Assembly (NCBI GenBank): GCA_031555955.1
Contig: JAVBTY010000009.1
Coordinates: forward strand, 1-64,000
Direction of reading: 5' to 3'
DNA from: Azoarcus sp031555955
Lineage (GTDB): Bacteria; Pseudomonadota; Gammaproteobacteria; Burkholderiales; Rhodocyclaceae
DNA: 64,000 nucleotides
The notes below the pieces were generated by a model that saw nothing but the letters and a program-made list of their open reading frames with translations, did no database searches and was not told where the DNA came from. The stretch's first letter is position 1; each line of letters begins with the position of its first letter. The position numbers and the translations under genes were made by a program. Below are positions 24,837 to 33,956 of the stretch, one piece after another.

Positions 24837-26765
24837 ATGCCTATCGAACCCGCCCGCCTGGGGTTTACGCCGGATGGCGTGCCCCGCTCCGATGTCTACG
24901 ACGATATTTATTACTCCGGCGACGGCGGACCGGAACAGGCTCGCCACGTATTCCTCGCCGGAAACGGTCTGCCCGCGCGCTGGCAGGAGCGGCGCCAGTT
25001 CGTCATCGTGGAAACCGGATTCGGCCTGGGACTGAATTTTCTCACCACCTGGGCGGCATGGCGGAACGATCCCCGGCGCTGCGAGCGGCTGCACTTCGTT
25101 TCCTGCGAACTTCATCCTTTCGGGCGCGACAATCTCGCCCGCCTGCACGAACGCTGGCCGGAACTGGCCGCCCCCGCGGCGGAACTGCGGGCCAGCTGGC
25201 CGGAACTGACGCCCGGCATGCACCGGCTCCATTTCGACAATGATCAGGTCACGCTGACCCTGTACCTGGGCGACGCCGTGGAAGGCATCGAAAGTCTTGC
25301 CGCGCGCGCCGACGCGTTTTATCTGGACGGCTTCGCGCCTGGCAGAAACCCGCGCATGTGGTCGGCCCGCCTGCTCCATTCGCTTTCACGCCTTGCCGCG
25401 CCCGGCGCGACGCTGGCGACCTGGTCCGTGGCGGGCGAAGTGCGCGAAGGCCTGCGCCGCGCCGGTTTCGAAACGGAAAAAACCCCCGGCTTCGGCTCCA
25501 AGCGGGAAATGCTGCGCGGGCGCATGGCGAGCGGAGATTCCGCCGCAAGCCCGGCGGCCGCTGCTGAACGCCGGACGCTGGTGATCGGCGCGGGCGCGGC
25601 GGGCGCCTCCATCACCGAACGTCTGGCGGCGCGGGGCTGGACGGTGCAGCTGATCGACGCCGCCAGCAGCCCGGGACAGGGCGCATCCGGCAACCATGCG
25701 GGCGCATTCCGCCCGGTGCCCAATATCCATGAAAACCGCATGGCGCGCCTGACCCGCGCTGGCGCGCTGTACGGCCTGCGCCATCTCGCCCGCCTGGCCG
25801 CGGCGGGGCTGCCGGTGCGCTGGGCGCCCAGCGGCGTTCTGCATCAGGCCAAGGACGCCGCGCAGGAAAAAACCATGCGCGAAACCGTGGAACGCCACCG
25901 CCCGCCCCCCGGCTACCTGCGTTTTGCCGACGCGGAAGAAGCCAGCCGCCTCGCGGGCTGGCCGCTTCCGTTTGGCGGCTGGTGGTTCCCCGCCTGCGGC
26001 TGGATCCAGCCGTCCAGCCTGTGCGCGGCCAACGCCGCCGCCCACCCGGGGCGCGTAGCGCATCACTTTGGCCGCCATGCCGCGCGCCTGGAGCGCAGCG
26101 ACGGAGAGTGGCGCGCGTTCGACCGCGACGGCGGCCTGATCGCCGCCGCGCCGGTCGCGATCATCGCGGGCGGCACCGGCAGCCTTGGCTTCCCCCAGAT
26201 GGCCGCAGTGCCAATCATCGTGACGCGCGGCCAGGTGAGCCATCTTGCAGCCGAAAACGGCAGCGCGCCGCAGATTGTCGTCTGCCGCCTCGGGTACGTT
26301 ACCCCGGCGGTGGATGGCCTGCGCTGCACCGGGGCCACCTTCGCCGTCGATGACGATGACGCCACGCTGCGCGAGGCGGATCACGCAAAAAATTTCGCCC
26401 GGCTCGACGGCATGCTGCCCGGCTACCCCGCCACGCTCGCCGCCGCACAGCCCGGCCGGACCGCCTTCCGCCCCGCCACCTCCGACCGGCTCCCGATGGT
26501 TGGAGCCGTGCCGCTGGCGCTTCCGGATGGCGCGTCCCTGCCCCGGAACACACCGCTCAGCCAGATCCCCCGCCACCCCGGCCTGTACACGGTTTCCGGC
26601 TTCGGCGCGCGCGGCCTCGTCTGGGCGAGTCTCATGGGCGAAGCGCTGGCCTCCGCCCTCGATGGCGACCCGCTGCCGCTGGAGCGTGATCTGTGGGAGG
26701 CGGTCGACCCCGCCCGCTACCTGCTGCAACCCGTGCGCGGCAGCGCCCTCCATGCCGAGGAATAA
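24837..26765 (+). CDS. mnmC: bifunctional tRNA mnm5s2U biosynthesis protein MnmC
   Basis: A 642-residue two-domain enzyme completing 5-methylaminomethyl-2-thiouridine at the wobble base of several tRNAs. Residues 1-240 form the SAM methyltransferase (DUF752) domain: SDVYDDIYYSGDGG, VETGFGLGLNFLTTW and DAFYLDGFAPGRNPRMW. Residues from about 245 form the FAD-dependent oxidase, starting LVIGAGAAGASITERLAARGW. The end, RGLVWASLMGEALAS, is typical. The length is within the normal range for the full fusion. Confidence 0.93.
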   Translation: MPIEPARLGFTPDGVPRSDVYDDIYYSGDGGPEQARHVFLAGNGLPARWQERRQFVIVETGFGLGLNFLTTWAAWRNDPRRCERLHFVSCELHPFGRDNLARLHERWPELAAPAAELRASWPELTPGMHRLHFDNDQVTLTLYLGDAVEGIESLAARADAFYLDGFAPGRNPRMWSARLLHSLSRLAAPGATLATWSVAGEVREGLRRAGFETEKTPGFGSKREMLRGRMASGDSAASPAAAAERRTLVIGAGAAGASITERLAARGWTVQLIDAASSPGQGASGNHAGAFRPVPNIHENRMARLTRAGALYGLRHLARLAAAGLPVRWAPSGVLHQAKDAAQEKTMRETVERHRPPPGYLRFADAEEASRLAGWPLPFGGWWFPACGWIQPSSLCAANAAAHPGRVAHHFGRHAARLERSDGEWRAFDRDGGLIAAAPVAIIAGGTGSLGFPQMAAVPIIVTRGQVSHLAAENGSAPQIVVCRLGYVTPAVDGLRCTGATFAVDDDDATLREADHAKNFARLDGMLPGYPATLAAAQPGRTAFRPATSDRLPMVGAVPLALPDGASLPRNTPLSQIPRHPGLYTVSGFGARGLVWASLMGEALASALDGDPLPLERDLWEAVDPARYLLQPVRGSALHAEE

Positions 26766-26835
26766 GCACCCGTCCCGATCCATGCGCATGCCGGGTCGAT
26801 CAACTCCGGCCGGGGCGGATCTTCATGGCGCGGCC

Positions 26836-26865
26836 TTGTCACCGGGACATTTTCCCGATTACAAT
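26836..26865 (+). promoter_or_regulatory. sigma-70 promoter of the rpsU-dnaG-rpoD operon
   Basis: TTGTCA (26836-26841) and TACAAT (26860-26865) are separated by 18 bases. Each hexamer differs from consensus at one position. Transcription should start near 26872, about 34 bases before the rpsU ATG. Confidence 0.7.
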
Positions 26866-26905
26866 CCGCCTCTTTACGTCCACCAGAATTCTGAGGAAAC
26901 GCGCA

Positions 26906-27118
26906 ATGCCGGGTATCCGCGTCAAAGAAAACGAACCGTTTGAAGTTGCCATCCGCCGTTTCAAGCGCACCATTGAAAAAACCGGCGTGCTGACCGAACT
27001 GCGCTCGCGCGAGTTCTACGAAAAGCCCACCGCCGAGCGCAAGCGCAAGCTGGCCGCCGCGGTCAAGCGCAATCACAAGCGCCTGCGCAGCCAGACGCTG
27101 CCGCCGAAGATGTACTGA
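26906..27118 (+). CDS. rpsU: 30S ribosomal protein S21
   Basis: A 70-residue protein beginning MPGIRVKENEPFEVAIRRFK and ending LPPKMY, as in bS21. It is highly basic. It binds the anti-Shine-Dalgarno region of the small subunit. The ATG at 26906 follows a GAGGAAA site. It is the first gene of the macromolecular synthesis operon rpsU-dnaG-rpoD. Confidence 0.96.
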   Translation: MPGIRVKENEPFEVAIRRFKRTIEKTGVLTELRSREFYEKPTAERKRKLAAAVKRNHKRLRSQTLPPKMY

Positions 27119-27159
27119 TTCCGTTTCCCGCGCCGGCCTTCGCCGGTTGCCGCTTTCAC

Positions 27160-27192
27160 GCCGGACGGCAAGCCAGCGCGCTGCCGTCCGGC
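27160..27192 (+). terminator. attenuator-type hairpin between rpsU and dnaG
   Basis: GCCGGACGGCA (27160-27170) pairs perfectly over 11 bases with TGCCGTCCGGC (27182-27192) around an 11-base loop; TTGACGTTT follows. E. coli has a partial terminator at the same place, which keeps dnaG expression far below rpsU. The same role is inferred here. Confidence 0.7.
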
Positions 27193-27209
27193 TTGACGTT
27201 TCAAGACCG

Positions 27210-29000
27210 ATGATTCCCCAGTCTTTCGTCCAGGAACTGCTCACCCGGGTCGATATCGTCGATGTCATCGAGCGCCATCTGCCGCTGAAAAAACGCGGTG
27301 CGAACTATTTCGCCTGCTGCCCCTTCCACGGCGAAAAAACAGCCTCGTTCTCCGTCAGCCCGGGGAAGCAGTTCTACCACTGCTTCGGTTGCGGCGTTAA
27401 CGGCAGCGCCATCGGCTTTCTGATGGAGTACAGCGGACTGGGCTTCGTTGAGGCCGTCAGGGAACTGGCCGGACAGATCGGCATCCCGGTTCCGGACGAC
27501 GGCAAACACTCCCCGCACGCCCACGATGACGCCACCGCGAAGCTTCTCGACGCCCTGGCCGCCGCCGCGCGCTTCTACCGCGACCAGCTCAGACAGGCGC
27601 CGGATGCGATCGCCTACCTGAAGCGGCGCGGCCTGAGCGGAGAAATCGCCGCGCGCTTCGGCATCGGCTACGCGGCCGATGGGCAGGGGCTGCAACGGAT
27701 TTTTCCCGATTACCAGGCCAAGGCGCTTGCCGACGCGGGACTGGTGATCGACAACGACCAGGGGCGGCGTTACGACCGCTTCCGCCACCGGGTGATTTTT
27801 CCGATCCACGACCGCCGGGGCCGCGTCATCGCCTTTGGCGGCCGCGTGCTGGATGGCGGCGAGCCCAAATATCTCAATTCGCCGGAAACGCCGCTATTCG
27901 AAAAAGGACGCGAGCTGTACGGCCTGTTTCTGGCGCAGAAAGCGATCCGCGACGCCGGTTTCGCGCTCGTCGTCGAAGGCTACATGGATGTCGTCGCGCT
28001 GGCCCAGTTTGGCATCGAAAACGCCGTCGCCACGCTGGGAACGGCCACCACCCCGCACCACATCCAGACTTTGCTGCGGCAGACCGACCGCATCGTGTTC
28101 TGCTTCGACGGCGATGCCGCCGGACGCCGCGCCGCCTGGCGGGCGCTGGAAAACGCCCTTGAAGCGCTACGCGACGGGGTAACGCTCGCCTTTCTCTTTC
28201 TGCCCGCCGAGCACGACCCGGACTCCTTTCTCCGCGCCGAAGGCGCCGAGGCTTTCCGCAAGGCAGCCGCCAGCGCCGTTCCGCTCACACGCTTCCTGAT
28301 TCAGGAACTTTCCGCCCGCTGCGAGCCCAACACCGCCGAAGGCCGCGCCCGCCTTGCCCATGAAGCGCAGCCGCTCGTAACGCGCATCAGCGCGCCGCTG
28401 CTGCGCCTGCAGCTGCTCAAGGCCGTGGCGGAGGCCGCCGGACTGACGCAGGGTGAAGCCGAACAGGCTTTCGGCATCAAACCGGGAAACGCCCGCCCCT
28501 CCAGCGCCCCCATGTCCGGCGCATCCGCCCATGCGCGCACCGCCCTTCCCGCTTTCACACGGCGGCGCGCGCCCTCCTCCTCCGCCGCCACGCTGCTGCG
28601 CCTGATTCTGCAACATCCCGGCTGGGCCGCGCGCCTGCCCGTCGACCTGCTGCCCGGCGATAGCGATGAAGGGCGCGCGCTGATTGCGATCGTCGATCTC
28701 GTCAGCCTCGGCGAGCCCATCCCTGCCGATGCCCTTGGCGCGCTCATCGAACGTTTCCGCGACACCCCCCACGGCGCAACACTCGCCCGGGTGGCCAGCG
28801 AGCAGATCGACGCCGAGTTTGACGAGGCCGTCACCGAAACCCTGTTCGAAGACGCCCTGCGCAGGCTGCACGCAAATGCGGTAGCCAACGAGATCGCCAG
28901 GCTGCTAGAACAGGAACGTGGGGACGGGCTTTCCGCGCAGGAACGCCACCGGCTGGCAACACTCCTCGCGGAAAAGCAGTCGCTGCGGGGAAGCGGATAA
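27210..29000 (+). CDS. dnaG: DNA primase
   Basis: A 596-residue primase making RNA primers at the fork. The CHC2 zinc domain is visible (ACCPFHGEKTASFSV and HCFGCGVNGSAIGF). The RNA polymerase domain has the YLNSPETPLFEKGRELYGL segment, and the TOPRIM motifs are LVVEGYMDVVAL (catalytic Glu) and FCFDGDAAGRRAAW (Asp-x-Asp). The C-terminal DnaB-binding helical domain is present. ATG at 27210 gives MIPQSFVQELL; the upstream frame contains the attenuator hairpin. No strong ribosome site is seen, consistent with low expression. Confidence 0.95.
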   Translation: MIPQSFVQELLTRVDIVDVIERHLPLKKRGANYFACCPFHGEKTASFSVSPGKQFYHCFGCGVNGSAIGFLMEYSGLGFVEAVRELAGQIGIPVPDDGKHSPHAHDDATAKLLDALAAAARFYRDQLRQAPDAIAYLKRRGLSGEIAARFGIGYAADGQGLQRIFPDYQAKALADAGLVIDNDQGRRYDRFRHRVIFPIHDRRGRVIAFGGRVLDGGEPKYLNSPETPLFEKGRELYGLFLAQKAIRDAGFALVVEGYMDVVALAQFGIENAVATLGTATTPHHIQTLLRQTDRIVFCFDGDAAGRRAAWRALENALEALRDGVTLAFLFLPAEHDPDSFLRAEGAEAFRKAAASAVPLTRFLIQELSARCEPNTAEGRARLAHEAQPLVTRISAPLLRLQLLKAVAEAAGLTQGEAEQAFGIKPGNARPSSAPMSGASAHARTALPAFTRRRAPSSSAATLLRLILQHPGWAARLPVDLLPGDSDEGRALIAIVDLVSLGEPIPADALGALIERFRDTPHGATLARVASEQIDAEFDEAVTETLFEDALRRLHANAVANEIARLLEQERGDGLSAQERHRLATLLAEKQSLRGSG

Positions 29001-29063
29001 ATCCCGGCCTTCGTAGTACAATCGTCCGTTTTTACATTGTTCGCCCAGGATCCAAGGAGCACC

Positions 29064-31049
<1,986 letters not shown>

Positions 31050-31107
31050 GCACGGCGGATTCAGACCCAAAGAAATGGCGGTTAAAATAATCCACATCCG
31101 AAAACAC

Positions 31108-31129
31108 GCTGGCCGACCTTCCGGCCAGC
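31108..31129 (+). terminator. hairpin between rpoD and the tRNA gene
   Basis: GCTGGCCG (31108-31115) pairs with CGGCCAGC (31122-31129) around a six-base loop, 59 bases after the rpoD stop. No T-tract follows. It could end the operon message or be a processing site ahead of the tRNA. Confidence 0.4.
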
Positions 31130-31147
31130 CCGCCAGATAAAGCTCAA

Positions 31148-31226
31148 GGGCCTCTAGCTCATGCCTGGTTAGAGCAGCGGGCTCATAACCCGTTGGTGCT
31201 GGGTTCAACTCCCAGGGGGCCCACCA
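31148..31226 (+). tRNA. tRNA-Ile2 (anticodon CAU, lysidine type)
   Basis: The cloverleaf is complete: acceptor GGGCCTC/GGGGCCC, D stem GCTC/GAGC, anticodon stem GCGGG/CCCGT with loop CTCATAA, T arm CTGGG-TTCAACT-CCCAG, and encoded CCA (31224-31226). The anticodon is CAT. Consecutive C4-G69 and C5-G68 pairs in the acceptor stem are known TilS determinants separating tRNA-Ile2 from elongator tRNA-Met. The position just after rpoD matches ileX in E. coli. The D loop is 11 bases long with T at position 15, which is unusual. Elongator tRNA-Met remains the alternative. Confidence 0.85.
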
Positions 31227-31228
31227 TA

Positions 31229-31265
31229 AAACGGAAAACCTCGCCCTGCGCGAGGTTTTCCGTTT
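31229..31265 (+). terminator. perfect 16-bp terminator hairpin after the tRNA
   Basis: AAACGGAAAACCTCGC (31229-31244) pairs perfectly with GCGAGGTTTTCCGTTT (31250-31265) around the loop CCTGC. The 3' arm ends in T-rich sequence. It starts two bases after the tRNA CCA and is symmetrical enough to work in both directions. Confidence 0.8.
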
Positions 31266-31377
31266 CACAAAGCCACACCTGTCCACTCTCGCCCCACGGC
31301 CTGACCGCCATGCCTGTTCCCGATGGCGTCGGGCTGTACTTCCTGGCGGATTTGCTGCCTGAACCCCACCGGGTTAA

Positions 31378-31461
31378 CTATTGCAGGCTGCAACAGGGCA
31401 TAACCCGTACGGTGACTGCGCCACGCTGGCGGGCATGGACGATGTAGAGGCGGGCCGCTGA
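31378..31461 (+). pseudogene. probable 3' remnant of a Mu-like portal (DUF935) gene
   Basis: An open frame with no start reads to ATLAGMDDVEAGR and stops at TGA 31459-31461, overlapping the ATG of the gpF-like gene by one base. In Mu-like phages the DUF935 portal gene (gp29) directly precedes gpF. A short tail ending in this way and coupled to gpF is what a truncated portal gene would leave. The fragment is too short for a firm call. Confidence 0.35.
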
Positions 31462-32714
31462 TGCCTGCCTCCCCTGCGCTCTCCGGCGTCATCCATCTGC
31501 CCTTTGACGAGCAGATCGACTTTTTCCGCCGCAAACTCAACCTGCCCACGGAGCGCTATGACGACATCCGCCACGCCGCGCACGACCGCGCCTTTATCGT
31601 CGCGGGCGCGCTCAAGGCAGACCTGCTGGACGATCTGCGCCAGGCGGTAGAGCGGGGCCTCACCGGCGGCACGCAGGCCGAATTCAACGCCGCGTTCCGC
31701 GACCTCGTCGCCCGCCACGGCTGGACGGGCTGGACCGGCCAGGGCAGCAAGGCGGGCGAAGCCTGGCGCATGCGCACCATCTACCAGACCAACCTGCGCG
31801 CCAGCTACGCCGCCGGGCGCTGGCGCCAGCTCACCGACCCCGCGCTGCTCGCCCGCCGCCCGTACTGGCGCTACATCCACTCCGACCTGGTCGCGCGCCC
31901 GCGCGCGGCCCACAAACGCTGGGGCGACGCCCGCCTGACCCTGCGCCACGATGATCCGCTGTGGCAGACGATTTTCCCGCCCAACGGCTGGGGCTGCCGC
32001 TGCCGCGTCATGGCCGTGCGCGCCCCCGAAGAAGGCGACGCCACCGCGCTGCCCGGCTGGGACGCGCGCGAGGGCGGCCTGCCGCCCGGCGTCGATCCAG
32101 ACTGGGCCTACGCGCCGGGAGCCAACGCCGCCACGCCGCTGCTGGACATCGTCGCCCGGAAACTGGTCAATCTGGACGGCCCCGTCGGGGCGCGCATGTG
32201 GGAGGCGCTGGAGCCTGCGCTGGAGATGGAGCAGCGGCTGGCGCTTGGGGATATGGTCGATGCCGCCATCAAAAAAATCCCCGCCAAGGGGCATGCAGCG
32301 CTGGTGGGCGCGCTCTCGCCAGAGGTCATGGAGCGCTTCCACGGTGCGACCGGGAGGGAAGCGCTCGGCGCGGACATCTGGCTGAGTGACCGGGATCTGG
32401 AGCACGCCGTGCGCGACGCGAAAATGAGCCTTGGGGCCACGCTGCCCGCGCAGACCTGGCGCGACCTGCCGGGGCTGCTCAGGCAGGCGGACGTGTATTA
32501 CGACACCGCCAACGACTCATTAATTTATGTGTTCGAGGCCGGGCTGGAAAAGGTGGCTATCCGCGTCAATTACACCACCAAAATAACGGGGGCCAGCGGC
32601 AGGCGGAAGGAGAAGGCGAATTTCATCAAGACTGGCGGTGCCATAGATGGCATCCATTCTGGCGGGCAATTTATCCCGCTTGTGGTCAAGAAGGACGGCG
32701 GCGGTGGGACTTGA
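31461..32714 (+). CDS. Mu gpF-like phage head morphogenesis protein, with possible C-terminal nuclease-like domain
   Basis: A 417-residue protein. The SPP1 gp7/Mu F minor head domain spans about residues 40-190: FNAAFRDLVARHGWTGW, MRTIYQTNLRASYAAGRWRQL, PYWRYIHSDLVARPRAAHKRW and the C-terminal hallmark FPPNGWGCRCRVMAV. The last 130 residues (LSDRDLEHAVRDAKM to GLEKVAIRVNYTTK) resemble the phage Barnase-EndoU-ColicinE5/D-RelE-like domains often fused to this protein. In virions the protein joins portal and head. Its last codons, reading GGGG, lie inside an antisense tRNA-like sequence, so the natural C-terminus may have been replaced. It is part of a prophage remnant. Confidence 0.8.
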   Translation: MPASPALSGVIHLPFDEQIDFFRRKLNLPTERYDDIRHAAHDRAFIVAGALKADLLDDLRQAVERGLTGGTQAEFNAAFRDLVARHGWTGWTGQGSKAGEAWRMRTIYQTNLRASYAAGRWRQLTDPALLARRPYWRYIHSDLVARPRAAHKRWGDARLTLRHDDPLWQTIFPPNGWGCRCRVMAVRAPEEGDATALPGWDAREGGLPPGVDPDWAYAPGANAATPLLDIVARKLVNLDGPVGARMWEALEPALEMEQRLALGDMVDAAIKKIPAKGHAALVGALSPEVMERFHGATGREALGADIWLSDRDLEHAVRDAKMSLGATLPAQTWRDLPGLLRQADVYYDTANDSLIYVFEAGLEKVAIRVNYTTKITGASGRRKEKANFIKTGGAIDGIHSGGQFIPLVVKKDGGGGT

Positions 32715-32776
32715 ACCCACATAATGCAGCAGGCGTATAACCCGGCAACATAACCCATTCTGACGCTACCGCCACC
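32696..32776 (-). tRNA. degenerate tRNA-like structure in the prophage remnant
   Basis: On the minus strand a cloverleaf can be drawn: acceptor GGTGGCG/CGCCGCC (one G-T), D stem AGCG/TGTT with wobbles and a 13-base loop containing GGG, anticodon stem CCGGG/CCTGC (one mismatch) with loop TTATACG, an 8-base variable region, and a perfect T arm GTGGG-TTCAAGT-CCCAC. No CCA is encoded (TCC instead). The formal anticodon ATA and a pyrimidine at position 37 argue against a working tRNA. It overlaps the last codons of the gpF-like gene on the other strand. It may be a phage tRNA relic, an att-type site or a tRNA mimic. Confidence 0.45.
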
Positions 32777-32800
32777 CCTCTCACAAGCAGGATACCAGCC

Positions 32801-33307
32801 ATGGCCGACAAAATCACCCTCAACTACACCGGCGCCGACATTCTCGCCGCCCTGCGGCGGCTGCACGCCGGGCTGGGCAGCGCGGGGCTGCGGCCCGCGC
32901 TGGCGGAAATCGGGGAAGAACTCGCGGAAAGCACCCGGCAGCGCTTTTCCGCCGGGCGCGCGCCCGATGGCGAGCCGTGGGCGGAAAACGAAATGAGCAC
33001 GCTGCTGGGCAAGCGCGGCGCAAAGCCGCTAATTAATAGCGGCCTGCTGGCGGAGCAGATTTTCTGGCGGCTCGCGGGCGACGGCGTGGAAATCGGCAGC
33101 GCCCACATTTATGCGGGCACGCAGCAGTTCGGCGCAGAAAAAGGGCAGTACGGCCGCACGGCGCGCGGCGCGCCGATCCCGTGGGGCGACATCCCGGCCC
33201 GGCCCTTCCTGGGGCTTTCGGCGGCGGATGAACAGGCCGTGCTGGGCATCCTGGGCGATTACATCGCGGAGCTGGCCGGCGGCGGTGAGATCAGGGGCTG
33301 GAAATAA
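32801..33307 (+). CDS. Mu gpG-like phage virion morphogenesis protein
   Basis: A 168-residue protein of the phage virion morphogenesis family (Mu gpG, tail completion/head-tail joining). It reads LAEIGEELAESTRQRFSAGR, APDGEPWAENEMSTLLGKRG, LINSGLLAEQIFWRLAGDGVEIGS, YAGTQQFGAEKGQYGRT and IPARPFLGLSAADEQAVLGILGDYI, the standard pattern. The order gpF-gpG is that of Mu-like phages, but nothing else of the head or tail region follows. The next gene (darP) is chromosomal and starts 31 bases later on the other strand. Confidence 0.82.
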   Translation: MADKITLNYTGADILAALRRLHAGLGSAGLRPALAEIGEELAESTRQRFSAGRAPDGEPWAENEMSTLLGKRGAKPLINSGLLAEQIFWRLAGDGVEIGSAHIYAGTQQFGAEKGQYGRTARGAPIPWGDIPARPFLGLSAADEQAVLGILGDYIAELAGGGEIRGWK

Positions 33308-33338
33308 CGATACTGTCCGCAGCTTTATGGCGACGCTA

Positions 33339-33890
33339 TCAGGCGACAGGCGGGTCTTCTTCCGTTTCATCCAGTTCCCGCAGCACGCGGAAAATTTCCC
33401 GGAAAGCCCGGGGGGGACGGCCCTGTTCGCGCTCTTTCAGCGCGTTGCGCCGCAGGGTGCGCAGATACTGAAAGTCGGCGGCAGGAAAGTCCTGCGCGAT
33501 TTCGGTAAGATTTTTTTCGTCTTCGAGAAACCGGGTGCGCAACCGTTCCAGGCGGTGCTGGCGGGCGGTTTCGGCGGCGGATACGCCGTCGAACGCATCG
33601 AGCTGCGCCTGGATGGGCGCAGGGTCGACGCCACGCATCAGCTTGCCGATATATTGCAGCTGGCGGCGGCGCGCTTCGTGGCTGGTGAAGCGGCGGGCAT
33701 CGCGCACGGCATCGTGCAGTGTTTCGGGCATGGGAACCTTGCGCAGCTGCTCGGATGAGAGTTCGACAAGCCGTTGCCCGATGTCTTGCAGTGCGTGCAT
33801 GGCCCGCTTGCGGCTGCTTTTGCTGGGAAGGGCGGAGGCCTCTTCGTCGGGGTGGATATCTGCCTGCGCGGGGGAGCCGGGAGCGGTCAT
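33339..33890 (-). CDS. darP: ribosome biogenesis factor DarP (YjgA, DUF615)
   Basis: A 183-residue helical protein. It has the SSRKRAMHALQDIGQRLVELSSEQLRK start, LHDAVRDARRFTSHEARRRQLQYIGKLMR and LRTLRRNALKEREQGRPPRAFREIFRVLREL. DarP associates with late 50S precursors and promotes peptidyl transferase centre maturation. It is divergent from pmbA with a 66-base spacer; the darP-pmbA pairing is common in proteobacteria. Confidence 0.92.
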   Translation of the reverse strand: MTAPGSPAQADIHPDEEASALPSKSSRKRAMHALQDIGQRLVELSSEQLRKVPMPETLHDAVRDARRFTSHEARRRQLQYIGKLMRGVDPAPIQAQLDAFDGVSAAETARQHRLERLRTRFLEDEKNLTEIAQDFPAADFQYLRTLRRNALKEREQGRPPRAFREIFRVLRELDETEEDPPVA

Positions 33891-33956
33891 GCGATGAAAT
33901 GGCCGGGAAGCTGGATCGGGGTAAGATTATAGCCCTTGCCTTTCCTTCTCCCGACC

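Noticed and set aside
29018..29023. TACAAT upstream of rpoD as an internal promoter
   Set aside because: No acceptable -35 hexamer lies 16-19 bases upstream, so I did not list it as a promoter.
31193..31447. Small plus-strand frame starting in the tRNA
   Set aside because: It begins inside the tRNA and passes through the terminator hairpin, so it is not a plausible gene.
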